A DNA stretch of 18,529 nt, taken from positions 1-18,529 of the forward strand of contig CAJKNC010000023.1 in assembly GCA_905201175.1 (NCBI GenBank), in the 5' to 3' direction. The notes beneath the pieces were generated by a model. That model was not told where the DNA came from. It did not search any database and worked only from the letters and a program-made list of their open reading frames with translations. Of the stretch, positions 6,791 through 14,846 are shown one piece after another. A program made the position numbers and the translations under genes. Positions within the stretch are counted from its first letter, which is position 1. Every line of letters starts with the position of its first letter. This stretch comes from an uncultured Succinatimonas sp. Lineage in GTDB: Bacteria > Pseudomonadota > Gammaproteobacteria > Enterobacterales > Succinivibrionaceae.

Positions 6791-8072
6791 AGCTGTCGTC
6801 GCGTAAAAGCACAGTGGTATTTAAGTCAAGCTCCTTATCATAAGGGACCTTGACGAAATAGCCGCTGCCTGGAGCTGCATCTACAGGCCTGTCGCGATCG
6901 TCTACCATATGCTCGCAGGATAAATCCAATAGCCCGTGCGGCGTAAAGAGCTTCATCTTCGAGCCTTTTTCAAAGCGGTTTTTAACCGTGATAAGCAGGC
7001 GTCCTTCCTCATCGCGGCCGGTAATATCTCCAGCAATCTGCCACTTGCCTGCACTTGGAGCATTAGTCTCATAATCCTGAGTTTCGTCAGGACGATGCGG
7101 AACTAACAGGCCTGTGGTATAGCCGCGAGACGGGATGGAATTGACAATCTGGTAGCTTTCAGAAGGAATTTCCTCATTTCTTGCAATAGCATCAATAGCT
7201 AAGCGGTATGCTCTGGAAATAGCCGCCGCATAGAAAGGAGATCTGGAGCGTCCTTCAATTTTTAAGGAATCAACTCCGGTCTTAATTAATTTATCTAATA
7301 TGGGCAAGGCGCAGAGATCCTTGGAATTCATAAGATAAGAGCCGCATTGATCTTCTTCTAAATTGAACCATTCGTTAGGATGGTGCATGCTCTCTTCAAT
7401 CTGCATTGATAAAGATTCCGGATCGGCAAATTCTGCACTGTGCGCACTGTGGATATTGCGTACTTTAAAGCCGTAGCGGCAGGCGTTATTGCAAGCGCCG
7501 ATATTTGCATCCCGATGGGCTAAAAATCCTGAAATCAAGCAGCGTCCCGATACGGCAATGCATAAAGCTCCGTGAATGAAAACCTCTATTTCCATTTCAG
7601 GACAGGCTTGCTTTATAAGATCTATTTCAGTAATTGAAAGCTCGCGGGCTAAAATGCATCTGGTTAAACCGACTTTATGCCAAAACTTAACTGAACCGGC
7701 ATTAACTGTATTAGCCTGTACGGAGAGATGGATGGGAATCTCAGGATAACGCTCCCGTACCATATCAATAAGTCCAGGATCGCCCATAATAAATGCGTCT
7801 GGCTTAAGAGCGGCCATCTCGTCTAAAATTGCGTTAAAGCCTTGGGTTCTGCGGACGTGCGGAATGATATTTAAAACGGCATGTACTTTTTTGCCATGCT
7901 TATGAGCATAGGCAATGCCTTTTTCAAAATCATCATGTACAAAGCCATTACCGCGTACACGTAATGACCATTTAGGAACGCCGGCATAAACGGCGTCTGC
8001 ACCAAAATCCAGGGCCATCTGCAGGTGTTTTAAGCTACCTGCCGGAGCTAGCAATTCAGGCTTTTTGAGCAC
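6789..8072 (-). CDS. trhP: U32-family tRNA hydroxylation protein TrhP (YegQ)
   Basis: A 427-residue peptidase-U32-family protein, collinear with E. coli YegQ/TrhP (453 aa). TrhP is needed for prephenate-dependent hydroxylation of U34 to ho5U, the precursor of cmo5U in several tRNAs. The start is a GTG at 8072, followed by LKKPELLAPAGSLKHL. The U32 signature is clear: EIEVFIHGALCIAVSGRC with C171 and C178, then GACNNACR with C194 and C198, the cysteines expected to hold an iron-sulphur cluster. The C-terminal beta-barrel region (about 335-427) is present. The gene overlaps the end of rdgC by 17 bases, and a GGAG inside rdgC (minus strand, 8086-8083) lies 10 bases before the GTG, so its translation is probably coupled to rdgC. 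RlhA is a paralogue, but the sequence follows YegQ. Confidence 0.9.
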   Translation of the reverse strand: MLKKPELLAPAGSLKHLQMALDFGADAVYAGVPKWSLRVRGNGFVHDDFEKGIAYAHKHGKKVHAVLNIIPHVRRTQGFNAILDEMAALKPDAFIMGDPGLIDMVRERYPEIPIHLSVQANTVNAGSVKFWHKVGLTRCILARELSITEIDLIKQACPEMEIEVFIHGALCIAVSGRCLISGFLAHRDANIGACNNACRYGFKVRNIHSAHSAEFADPESLSMQIEESMHHPNEWFNLEEDQCGSYLMNSKDLCALPILDKLIKTGVDSLKIEGRSRSPFYAAAISRAYRLAIDAIARNEEIPSESYQIVNSIPSRGYTTGLLVPHRPDETQDYETNAPSAGKWQIAGDITGRDEEGRLLITVKNRFEKGSKMKLFTPHGLLDLSCEHMVDDRDRPVDAAPGSGYFVKVPYDKELDLNTTVLLRDDS

Positions 8073-8979
8073 AGTTAAAAGTCTCCAAAATTTGCGTACC
8101 TAATTTTTCTAATATTTCGCCTTGTAAAACTAAATGAGCCTGCATGTCGGCTATAGCATCATCGCTTTTTTCCGGCAAGCTGCGCTCTAAATATTGATCT
8201 GTAGGCTTCATGCGCTTGCAGGAGAGATCTGAACATAAAACCAGCATTAAGCTGTCATCGAATGTCAGCTGCAGTTCAGTTACCACCTTGCCGGCATTTA
8301 AATGCACAGAGATTTCCTCTGACGTAAGATCCTCTCGTGAAATTCTGACTGTACCGCCGTCATCATCAACGCTCTTTAAGGTAGTGTCGCTGCCTAAACT
8401 GAAAATAGGGGCAGGCTTGCCGTCACGAAGCCAGGCGCTTAAGCGATCTTCAACTAAGCAATGCGGCTCTAAAAGCTTTGCCGGAAAAGTTGAAAAGGCT
8501 TCACGCATCATAGCTAAGCCTTTTTCAGATCGTTTAGCTGAGCTTGCGGATACTGCGCATAGGCCGTGCTGAGGATTTGCCCAAATCAAAAGCTCGCGTC
8601 TTGTAGCAAAGGCACGGCTTAAAAGCTGATTTATCACTGCTGATTTTAAAGCATCTCTTTCATTTTTTCGTAATTGACGCTTAAGCTCCAGCTCTTTTTG
8701 AGAGACTAATTCCGATAATTGATTATTGACTACAGAGGAGGGCAGCAGTTTTGTCTCCTCCTGCAATTTGAAGAAATGATTTTGTCCGCAAGAGAAGTGA
8801 TAAGATGTATCTCCGCCAAATAAAGGCACAAAGCCTATAGTGGAAATCTCCTGAGCAGTGCAAGGACGGAAAGAAGCACTTTCAATGGCATCGCATAGCT
8901 GCTTTTCATCATTGAAAATAGCATTAAGCTCACTGAAATTGACAGTGTAGAAGCGGGCGTTTTTAAACCACATTAGCAT
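8056..8979 (-). CDS. rdgC: recombination-associated protein RdgC
   Basis: A 307-residue RdgC homologue (E. coli 303 aa). RdgC is a nucleoid-associated ring-forming dimer that binds double-stranded DNA without sequence preference and restrains RecA. Matching segments include MWFKNARFYTVN at the start, KLLPSSVVNNQL (about 98-109), RQLRKNERDALK (about 120-131), SSAKRSEKGLAMMREAF (about 166-182), DDGGTVRISREDLTSEEI and AGKVVTELQL in the middle, and LQGEILEKLG near the end. There are two candidate starts: ATG 8979 (MLMWFKN) and ATG 8973 (MWFKN). The only Shine-Dalgarno-like GAG lies 2 bases before the first but 8 before the second, so 8973 is more likely. It has its own promoter, divergent from gyrA, and overlaps trhP, with which it forms an operon. 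Confidence 0.92.
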   Translation of the reverse strand: MLMWFKNARFYTVNFSELNAIFNDEKQLCDAIESASFRPCTAQEISTIGFVPLFGGDTSYHFSCGQNHFFKLQEETKLLPSSVVNNQLSELVSQKELELKRQLRKNERDALKSAVINQLLSRAFATRRELLIWANPQHGLCAVSASSAKRSEKGLAMMREAFSTFPAKLLEPHCLVEDRLSAWLRDGKPAPIFSLGSDTTLKSVDDDGGTVRISREDLTSEEISVHLNAGKVVTELQLTFDDSLMLVLCSDLSCKRMKPTDQYLERSLPEKSDDAIADMQAHLVLQGEILEKLGTQILETFNCAQKA

Positions 8980-9008
8980 TTCTCGATATGTAAAAAAAAG
9001 ACCCCTTA

Positions 9009-9037
9009 ATTATCCTTAGAAAAAGCATTTTTTTCAA
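9009..9037 (-). promoter_or_regulatory. sigma-70 promoter of rdgC-trhP
   Basis: On the minus strand TTGAAA (9037-9032) and GATAAT (9014-9009) are 17 bases apart, each one base off consensus. Transcription would start near 9002, about 25-30 bases before the rdgC start codons. It is divergent from the gyrA promoter. Confidence 0.7.
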
Positions 9038-9052
9038 GCTTGAAGAAGCTTG
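9035..9052. promoter_or_regulatory. 18-bp inverted repeat between the rdgC and gyrA promoters
   Basis: CAAGCTT-GAAG-AAGCTTG is a perfect 7-bp inverted repeat with a 4-base spacer. It overlaps the -35 hexamer of rdgC and ends 16 bases before the -35 hexamer of gyrA. This is a reasonable place for an operator acting on either promoter, but I do not recognise the binding factor. Confidence 0.35.
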
Positions 9053-9068
9053 CAACTGCTCTTATTCA

Positions 9069-9097
9069 TTGAAAAAAATTAACAAAATTGATATAAT
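9069..9097 (+). promoter_or_regulatory. strong sigma-70 promoter of gyrA
   Basis: TTGAAA (9069-9074), a 17-base spacer, and a perfect TATAAT (9092-9097) preceded by TGA, an extended -10. Transcription would start near 9104, giving a leader of about 45 bases. AAGGAAG (9135-9141) lies 8 bases before the gyrA ATG. Confidence 0.85.
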
Positions 9098-9149
9098 TAA
9101 AAGCTAAACTCCTCCAATTTGGATACTGAAATTTAAGGAAGTAGTATTA

Positions 9150-12044
9150 ATGTCTGACCAAAACGACAAAGAGACTTTAGAAGCTGCAGAGCGTGAAGGA
9201 GATAACTCTCCGAAGACAGCCTCTCAGAGCGTCAATTTCGACGTTGCTACTGTCAATCTAGAGGACGAGCTCAAACAGTCTTTTATTGACTATGCCATGT
9301 CTGTGATCGTAGATAGAGCCTTGCCTGATGTGCGCGATGGTTTGAAACCTGTGCATCGTCGTGTTCTTTACGATATGTATGATCTTAAAGTCTGGCATAC
9401 GGGGCAGACAAAAAAATCGGCACGTATTGTAGGCGACGTCATCGGCCGTTTCCACCCGCATGGCGATACTGCAGTTTATGAAACTATTGTGCGCATGGCG
9501 CAATGGTTCTCAATGCGCGAGCCTTTAATTTTTGGTCAGGGAAATTTTGGTGATATTGATGGTGACGGCGCAGCAGCTATGCGTTATACCGAAATCAAGA
9601 TGACCAAGATTGCCGAGGCCATGCTTACTGATATTGACAAGGAAACCGTCAATACTTATCCAAATTACGACGGCAATGAACAGATCCCTGAGGTTTTGCC
9701 GACTCGTTTTCCTAATCTGCTTGTTAACGGCTCCTCAGGTATTGCTGTAGGTATGGCTACCAATATTCCTCCGCATAATTTAGGAGAGATTATTGATGGA
9801 ACCGTTGCCTTATTAGATAATCCGAATCTTACTTTAGATGAGCTGATGCAGTATATTCCTGGCCCGGATTTCCCTACAGGAGGTCTGATTGTCGGCAATG
9901 ACGGCATTAAGCAGGCCTATGCTACAGGCCGCGGCCGCTGCGTGATTCGCTCTCGTACACATATTGAAACTGATAAGTCAGGCCGCAAGACTATTATTGT
10001 CGACGAGATCCCTTATGTTGTTCATAAGGTCGATATCGTCAAGCAGATTGCTCAATTAGTTCGCGAAAAGAAAATTGAAGGCATAGCCGAGGTCAATGAT
10101 TTATCTGACAAGGACAATGCAGTGCGCATTGCCATTGATCTTAAGCGCGATGCTTATGAAGAGGCGGTATTAAATAATCTTTATTCGCAGACAATGCTGC
10201 AGTCTTCTTTCTGGATAAATATGGTGGCCTTAGTTAACAATCATCCGCGCCAGTTATCCTTAATGGAAGTCTTAAAGGAATTTATTAAATTCCGCCGCGA
10301 AGTAGTTACGCGCAGAACTGTTTACTTATTGCGTCAAGATCGCCGCCGTGCACACGTAGCTGAAGGCTTGATGGTAGCTAAAGCTAATATTCAGCGAGTC
10401 ATAGATTTAATCACTGCGTCGCAGAATCAGGATGAAGCTCGTGAGCTTTTAAAGCAAGAGCCTTGGGACGGGTCAAAGATCAATGCTTTAATCGTGCGTA
10501 CTCCTGAAGGTAAAAATATTACTACTCCTCAGGGCATCGGCGATGACTGCGGCTATATTGATGGCAAGTATTATCTTTCTGATGCTCAGGCGCGCGCTAT
10601 TTTGGCTTTACAGCTATCACGCTTGACTCATTTGGCTTCAGATGAGATTTTAGGCGATTACAAGAACTTATTGGTAAATATTAGTGATTATCTGGATATT
10701 TTAAATAATCCAGAGCGCATGAAGAGGGTTATTCGCGAGGATCTGATTTCCTGCAAGAATGAGTTTGCTTCTCCGCGGCGCTCTAATTTTGTTAATGACG
10801 ACGGCAATTTTAATAAAGCTGATTTAATTGCTAAGCAGGATGTTATTGTTACTTTGTCCTATCAAGGCTATATAAAGTATCAGGATATAGCTTCATATGA
10901 GAGTCAAGCTCATGGAGGCAAGGGCCGCAAGGCGGCATCTTTAAAGGAAGAGGACTTTATCAATAATGTCGTGGTAGCAAATACTCACGATAAAATGCTG
11001 TGCTTTACCAATCTAGGCCGAGCCTTTATTTCGATTGTCTATGATTTGCCGACATCGGAAAATCGCACCTGGAGAGGCAGACCTGTACAAAATGTATTTG
11101 AGATTGCCGAAAACGAGCGCATTACGGCCATGCTGCCTGTGTCTAAGTTTGAAGAGGATACTTACTTTATGTATGCAACCTCTAAGGGCTTAGTAAAGAA
11201 AACCCCGGTTACGGCTTTTGAAAGCTTTGTTAAGCGCGGCGGCGATCGCGGCATTAAGGCTATTAATCTTGCTGAAGGTGATGAGCTCATCGGCGTTGAG
11301 ATTTCAAGCGGCGATGATGATATCTATCTCTTTACTTCAGATGGCCGCGCTATTCATTTCTGTGAGTATTATAAAGCCTCAAAGGATGCTGCTGAAGATG
11401 AGGAAGGCGCAGATAACTCCGACATTTCTGAGGATAATGATGCCGATGAAAGCCTCTCTAGGCATAACGGTTCAGGCGTCAGACCCTCTGGACGCAATTC
11501 TGCCGGAATCCGCGGCATTCGCTTAATCGGCGATGCTAAGGTAGTTTCCATGATTGTGCTGCCTCCGAACGATTCTTGCACTCAGTGCCTGATTGCAACA
11601 GCTAACGGCTTTGGCAAGCGTATTGCCCTGGATACTCTGGCTCTGCGCAATCGCGGCGGCCAGGGCGTATTTGCAATTCGCAATCTAGAGCGCAACGGCG
11701 CAGTCATAGGCGCTGTAAAAGCCGATGATGAAAGCGAGTTCATGCTCATCACTGATACCGGTATTTTAATCAGATCTCCTATGAATACTATTCGCGAGTG
11801 CGGCCGCAGCGCTTCAGGCGTTATTTTAATGCGCATGGATGATGCTCAAGTCGTAGGACTTCAGGCTATTCCTGAAAATGTAGTTGAAAACAGCCGCAAG
11901 ACAGCTCAAGCTCGAGCTTTGGAGAAAAAAGCTATCAAAGAAATGCAGGAAAAGGAAACTGCTCAGAAGGAGGTTCCTTTAGCCTCAGAAAATCTGCCAG
12001 AAGAGTCAGATGATTCACAGAAAAAGGAGAATATGAATGACTAA
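9150..12044 (+). CDS. gyrA: DNA gyrase subunit A
   Basis: Breakage-reunion subunit of DNA gyrase (A2B2), which adds negative supercoils. The catalytic tyrosine is Y146 in AAAMRYTE (E. coli Y122; the numbering offset is +24 throughout this region). GQGNFGDIDGD separates it from ParC. It has 964 residues against 875 in E. coli: about 24 extra hydrophilic N-terminal residues, an acidic insertion of about 37 residues (740-776) in the C-terminal beta-pinwheel, and a mixed-charge tail rich in K, E and A. The QRDR has Thr107 and Glu111 where E. coli has Ser83 and Asp87. The GyrA box is QAHGGKG (586-592) instead of QRRGGKG. It has its own strong promoter and a good AAGGAAG site. Its last 8 bases overlap serC, as in the gyrA-serC order of several gammaproteobacteria. 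Confidence 0.97.
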   Translation: MSDQNDKETLEAAEREGDNSPKTASQSVNFDVATVNLEDELKQSFIDYAMSVIVDRALPDVRDGLKPVHRRVLYDMYDLKVWHTGQTKKSARIVGDVIGRFHPHGDTAVYETIVRMAQWFSMREPLIFGQGNFGDIDGDGAAAMRYTEIKMTKIAEAMLTDIDKETVNTYPNYDGNEQIPEVLPTRFPNLLVNGSSGIAVGMATNIPPHNLGEIIDGTVALLDNPNLTLDELMQYIPGPDFPTGGLIVGNDGIKQAYATGRGRCVIRSRTHIETDKSGRKTIIVDEIPYVVHKVDIVKQIAQLVREKKIEGIAEVNDLSDKDNAVRIAIDLKRDAYEEAVLNNLYSQTMLQSSFWINMVALVNNHPRQLSLMEVLKEFIKFRREVVTRRTVYLLRQDRRRAHVAEGLMVAKANIQRVIDLITASQNQDEARELLKQEPWDGSKINALIVRTPEGKNITTPQGIGDDCGYIDGKYYLSDAQARAILALQLSRLTHLASDEILGDYKNLLVNISDYLDILNNPERMKRVIREDLISCKNEFASPRRSNFVNDDGNFNKADLIAKQDVIVTLSYQGYIKYQDIASYESQAHGGKGRKAASLKEEDFINNVVVANTHDKMLCFTNLGRAFISIVYDLPTSENRTWRGRPVQNVFEIAENERITAMLPVSKFEEDTYFMYATSKGLVKKTPVTAFESFVKRGGDRGIKAINLAEGDELIGVEISSGDDDIYLFTSDGRAIHFCEYYKASKDAAEDEEGADNSDISEDNDADESLSRHNGSGVRPSGRNSAGIRGIRLIGDAKVVSMIVLPPNDSCTQCLIATANGFGKRIALDTLALRNRGGQGVFAIRNLERNGAVIGAVKADDESEFMLITDTGILIRSPMNTIRECGRSASGVILMRMDDAQVVGLQAIPENVVENSRKTAQARALEKKAIKEMQEKETAQKEVPLASENLPEESDDSQKKENMND

Positions 12045-13125
12045 ACCTTGGAATTATGCTGCCGGTCCGTGCATGCTTCCTCCTGAAGTAATGGAGTATG
12101 CTCAGCGGGAGTTTACAAGCTTCAATGGTATGGGAGTAGGTGTTGTTGAGCTATCTCATCGTTCTGCTGAATTTACTGCAGTTGCCAAAGAAGCCGAGGA
12201 GAATTTACGCAAGCTTTTGAATGTTCCTGCAAATTATAAGATTTTATTTGAGCAGGGCGGCGGCCGCGGTCAGTTTGCTGCTATTCCGATGAATATTCTT
12301 CCTGAGGACGGCTTTGCTGATTACTTTGTTACCGGACATTGGTCTCGCTGTGCTTATAAGGAATGCACTGAGCGTTATGGCAAGGCAATTTTGCATGAAT
12401 GCGCTCCTAAGGATGAGAACGGCAAATATTATATTGATTACAGCGCCATGAAGGTTACTAAAGGTGCAAGCTATGCCTATTGCTGCATCAATGAGACTGT
12501 AAACGGTCTTGAAATGTTTGATCTTCCTGATACCGGCGATGTTCCTTTAATTGCCGATATGTCATCTGATATCTTAACTCGTCCTATAGATGTAAGCCGT
12601 TTCGGCGCCATTATCTTTGGCGTACAGAAAAATGTTGCACCTGCAGGAATGACTATTACTATCGTAAGAGAAGATTTATTGGGACACAGTCGAAAATATT
12701 GCCCATCAGTGCTTGATTGGTCTGTGCTCTCTCAATATGATTCCATGTATAACACCCCATGTACTTTCTCCTGGTATATGGCCATGCTGAATTTCCGCTG
12801 GATTATAAAGATGGGCGGTGTTGAAGGTATGCAAAAACGCAATTTAGCTAAATCCGAACTATTATATAGTTATATAGACAGCACTGATTTTTATAATTGC
12901 CCGATTGCTCCTCAGAGCCGTTCTCGAGTTAATTGTGTCTTTACGCTTAAGAATGAACTTTTAAATAACGAGTTTTTAGCTAAAGCAAAAGAGGCTAATT
13001 TAATCGGTCTTAAAGGTCATAAGGTCTTAGGCGGCATGAGAGCTAGCATTTACAATGCGATGCCATATGAGGGAGTTGAGGCATTAGTAAAATTCTTAAA
13101 GGAATTTGCCGAGAGTCATAAATAA
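12037..13125 (+). CDS. serC: phosphoserine aminotransferase
   Basis: PLP enzyme that converts 3-phosphohydroxypyruvate and glutamate to phosphoserine in serine synthesis, and acts in pyridoxal phosphate synthesis in gammaproteobacteria. It has 362 residues, the same size as E. coli SerC. Visible: NYAAGPCMLPPEV (6-18), the phosphate-binding GGGRGQFAAIPMNIL (74-88), W102, NETVNG (152-157), and the PLP-binding lysine K198 in FGVQKNVAPAG, at the same number as in E. coli. The ATG at 12037 lies inside the end of gyrA (8-base overlap). AAGGAG at 12024-12029 is 7 bases upstream, within gyrA codons, so initiation can be independent but is likely co-transcribed. The gene is followed after 14 bases by fadD. 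Confidence 0.96.
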   Translation: MTKPWNYAAGPCMLPPEVMEYAQREFTSFNGMGVGVVELSHRSAEFTAVAKEAEENLRKLLNVPANYKILFEQGGGRGQFAAIPMNILPEDGFADYFVTGHWSRCAYKECTERYGKAILHECAPKDENGKYYIDYSAMKVTKGASYAYCCINETVNGLEMFDLPDTGDVPLIADMSSDILTRPIDVSRFGAIIFGVQKNVAPAGMTITIVREDLLGHSRKYCPSVLDWSVLSQYDSMYNTPCTFSWYMAMLNFRWIIKMGGVEGMQKRNLAKSELLYSYIDSTDFYNCPIAPQSRSRVNCVFTLKNELLNNEFLAKAKEANLIGLKGHKVLGGMRASIYNAMPYEGVEALVKFLKEFAESHK

Positions 13126-13139
13126 ATAAGGACGCTGAT

Positions 13140-14837
13140 ATGGAAAAGTACAGCCATAATTTTTGGTATCAAAGCTATCCTTTGGATGTTCCTCATGAAA
13201 TAAAAGGCTGTTGCTATGAAAATATCGGCGCTATGTTTGACAGCATCACGCAAGCATTTAGCAGTCATAAAGCTTATATAAGCTTTGAAAAAGCCATAAG
13301 CTATGGTGAGCTGTCAATTTATGTAAATCGGTTTGCCGCCTATCTGCAGCATGAGCTTAAGATAAAAAAAGGCGAGCATTTTGCAATTATCCTGCCTAAT
13401 ACCATTCAATATCCCATTGCAGTATTTGCTGCCTTAAAGCTAGGCCTTAAGGTGGTAAATATTAACCCTTTATATACCGAACGCGAAATTGAAAGCGTTT
13501 TAAAGGATTCAATGACAGAGTACGTATTAGCTTTAGATACTAAAGCTAACACTTTAATCAATGTCCGCAAGCGGCTTAATTTAAAGGCTGTAATTTTGAC
13601 CTCTTTAGGAGACTGTCTTGGATTTTTTAAAGGCGCGCTTGTTGATTTTGTGGTCAGGCATGTAAGACATTTAGTTGATCCTTACGAAAAGGAAGGCTTT
13701 ATCTTTCTTAAGGATATTTTAAACAGCAAGCAGGATTATAAGCTTGAAAAAGTAGAGGTTAGTCTTGATGATATCGCCTTTTTGCAGTATACCGGAGGAA
13801 CTACCGGCAAGCCTAAAGGGGCAATGCTTACACATAAAAATATCTTAAGCAATGTAGCTCAGACCTATGCCATGTACGGACCTGCTATAAACAGAGGCGA
13901 AGAAACTTTACTTACAGCATTGCCCTTATATCATATTTTTGCTATGACCATAAATATGATGTTCGGCTTCTTTTTAGGCAGCACAGGGATTTTGATTGTT
14001 GATGCTAGAGACCTTAAAGCCACAGTTAAGGTTTTAAAGCATCATCCAGAGATTTCAATTATAACCGGCGTCAATACTCTGTATAACGCCATGCTGAATC
14101 ATAATGTCTTTTCTAAAGTTAAGCTTAAAAAGCTGCGCTTAGTTGTAGGCGGCGGTGCTGCTGTGCAAAAAGGCGTAGCAGAACGCTTCTTAGCCACTAC
14201 CGGCCTAGCTATTTTAGAAGGCTACGGCTTAACTGAATGCTCGCCTTTATGCTGCGTCAATCCTTATACTACGCATGAATACACAGGCTCAATTGGACTT
14301 CCGGTTCCCTCTACTTTAGCACGTATTGTTGATCCTAATACTCGAGAGGAGATCACTTCCTTAGGAGTTCCTGGAGAGCTTGAGTTTAAAGGTCCCCAGG
14401 TGATGCTCGGCTATTACCGCAATCCGGATGAAACGGCTAATATTTTTGATGACGGATGGCTGCGTACTGGAGATATTGCTGTTTGGCTGGAAGGCGGGTA
14501 CATTAAGATCATTGACCGTCTTAAAGATATGATCCTGGTGTCAGGCTTTAATGTTTTCCCTTCAGAAATTGAAGACGTCTTAAGCTTGAATCCGCGCGTT
14601 TTAGAATGCGCTGTAGTCGGCGTGCCTTCTAAGACAACCGGCGAGGCAATAAAGCTTTTCGTAGTCAAAAAAGATCCGAATTTGACTATTTATGAGCTAT
14701 TAGTTTTTTGTAAGCGCTATCTTACAGGATATAAATTGCCTAAGTATATTGAATTTGTTGATGAATTGCCTAAATCGCCCGTAGGCAAGGTAATGCGCAG
14801 GTATTTGCGCGAACCTCAAAAAAATCCCCATAGATAA
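13140..14837 (+). CDS. fadD: long-chain fatty acyl-CoA synthetase
   Basis: AMP-forming acyl-CoA ligase of 565 residues (E. coli FadD 561). It activates fatty acids with ATP and CoA at the inner face of the membrane. Motifs: P-loop YTGGTTGKPKG (217-227), LPLYHIF (261-267), GYGLTECSPL (361-370), GWLRTGD (439-445), DRLKDMILVSGFNVFPSEIE (459-478, the FACS signature) and the adenylation lysine in PVGKVMRR (K550). AAGGA at 13128-13132 is 7 bases before the ATG. It is followed by rnd, the order also seen in E. coli. No beta-oxidation genes are in the window, so uptake of fatty acids for membrane lipid synthesis is as likely as degradation. The assignment as FadD over another AMP-forming ligase rests on the full motif set and the rnd neighbour. 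Confidence 0.92.
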   Translation: MEKYSHNFWYQSYPLDVPHEIKGCCYENIGAMFDSITQAFSSHKAYISFEKAISYGELSIYVNRFAAYLQHELKIKKGEHFAIILPNTIQYPIAVFAALKLGLKVVNINPLYTEREIESVLKDSMTEYVLALDTKANTLINVRKRLNLKAVILTSLGDCLGFFKGALVDFVVRHVRHLVDPYEKEGFIFLKDILNSKQDYKLEKVEVSLDDIAFLQYTGGTTGKPKGAMLTHKNILSNVAQTYAMYGPAINRGEETLLTALPLYHIFAMTINMMFGFFLGSTGILIVDARDLKATVKVLKHHPEISIITGVNTLYNAMLNHNVFSKVKLKKLRLVVGGGAAVQKGVAERFLATTGLAILEGYGLTECSPLCCVNPYTTHEYTGSIGLPVPSTLARIVDPNTREEITSLGVPGELEFKGPQVMLGYYRNPDETANIFDDGWLRTGDIAVWLEGGYIKIIDRLKDMILVSGFNVFPSEIEDVLSLNPRVLECAVVGVPSKTTGEAIKLFVVKKDPNLTIYELLVFCKRYLTGYKLPKYIEFVDELPKSPVGKVMRRYLREPQKNPHR

Positions 14838-14846
14838 GTTTTTAGC

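Noticed and set aside
11218..11526. Second plus-strand frame inside gyrA
   Set aside because: It is an out-of-frame shadow of a conserved GyrA region with no ribosome-binding site.
9150..12044. Assignment of the topoisomerase gene as parC
   Set aside because: GQGNFGDIDGD and a GyrA-box-like QAHGGKG in a full beta-pinwheel domain point to GyrA, and serC follows as in other gyrA loci.
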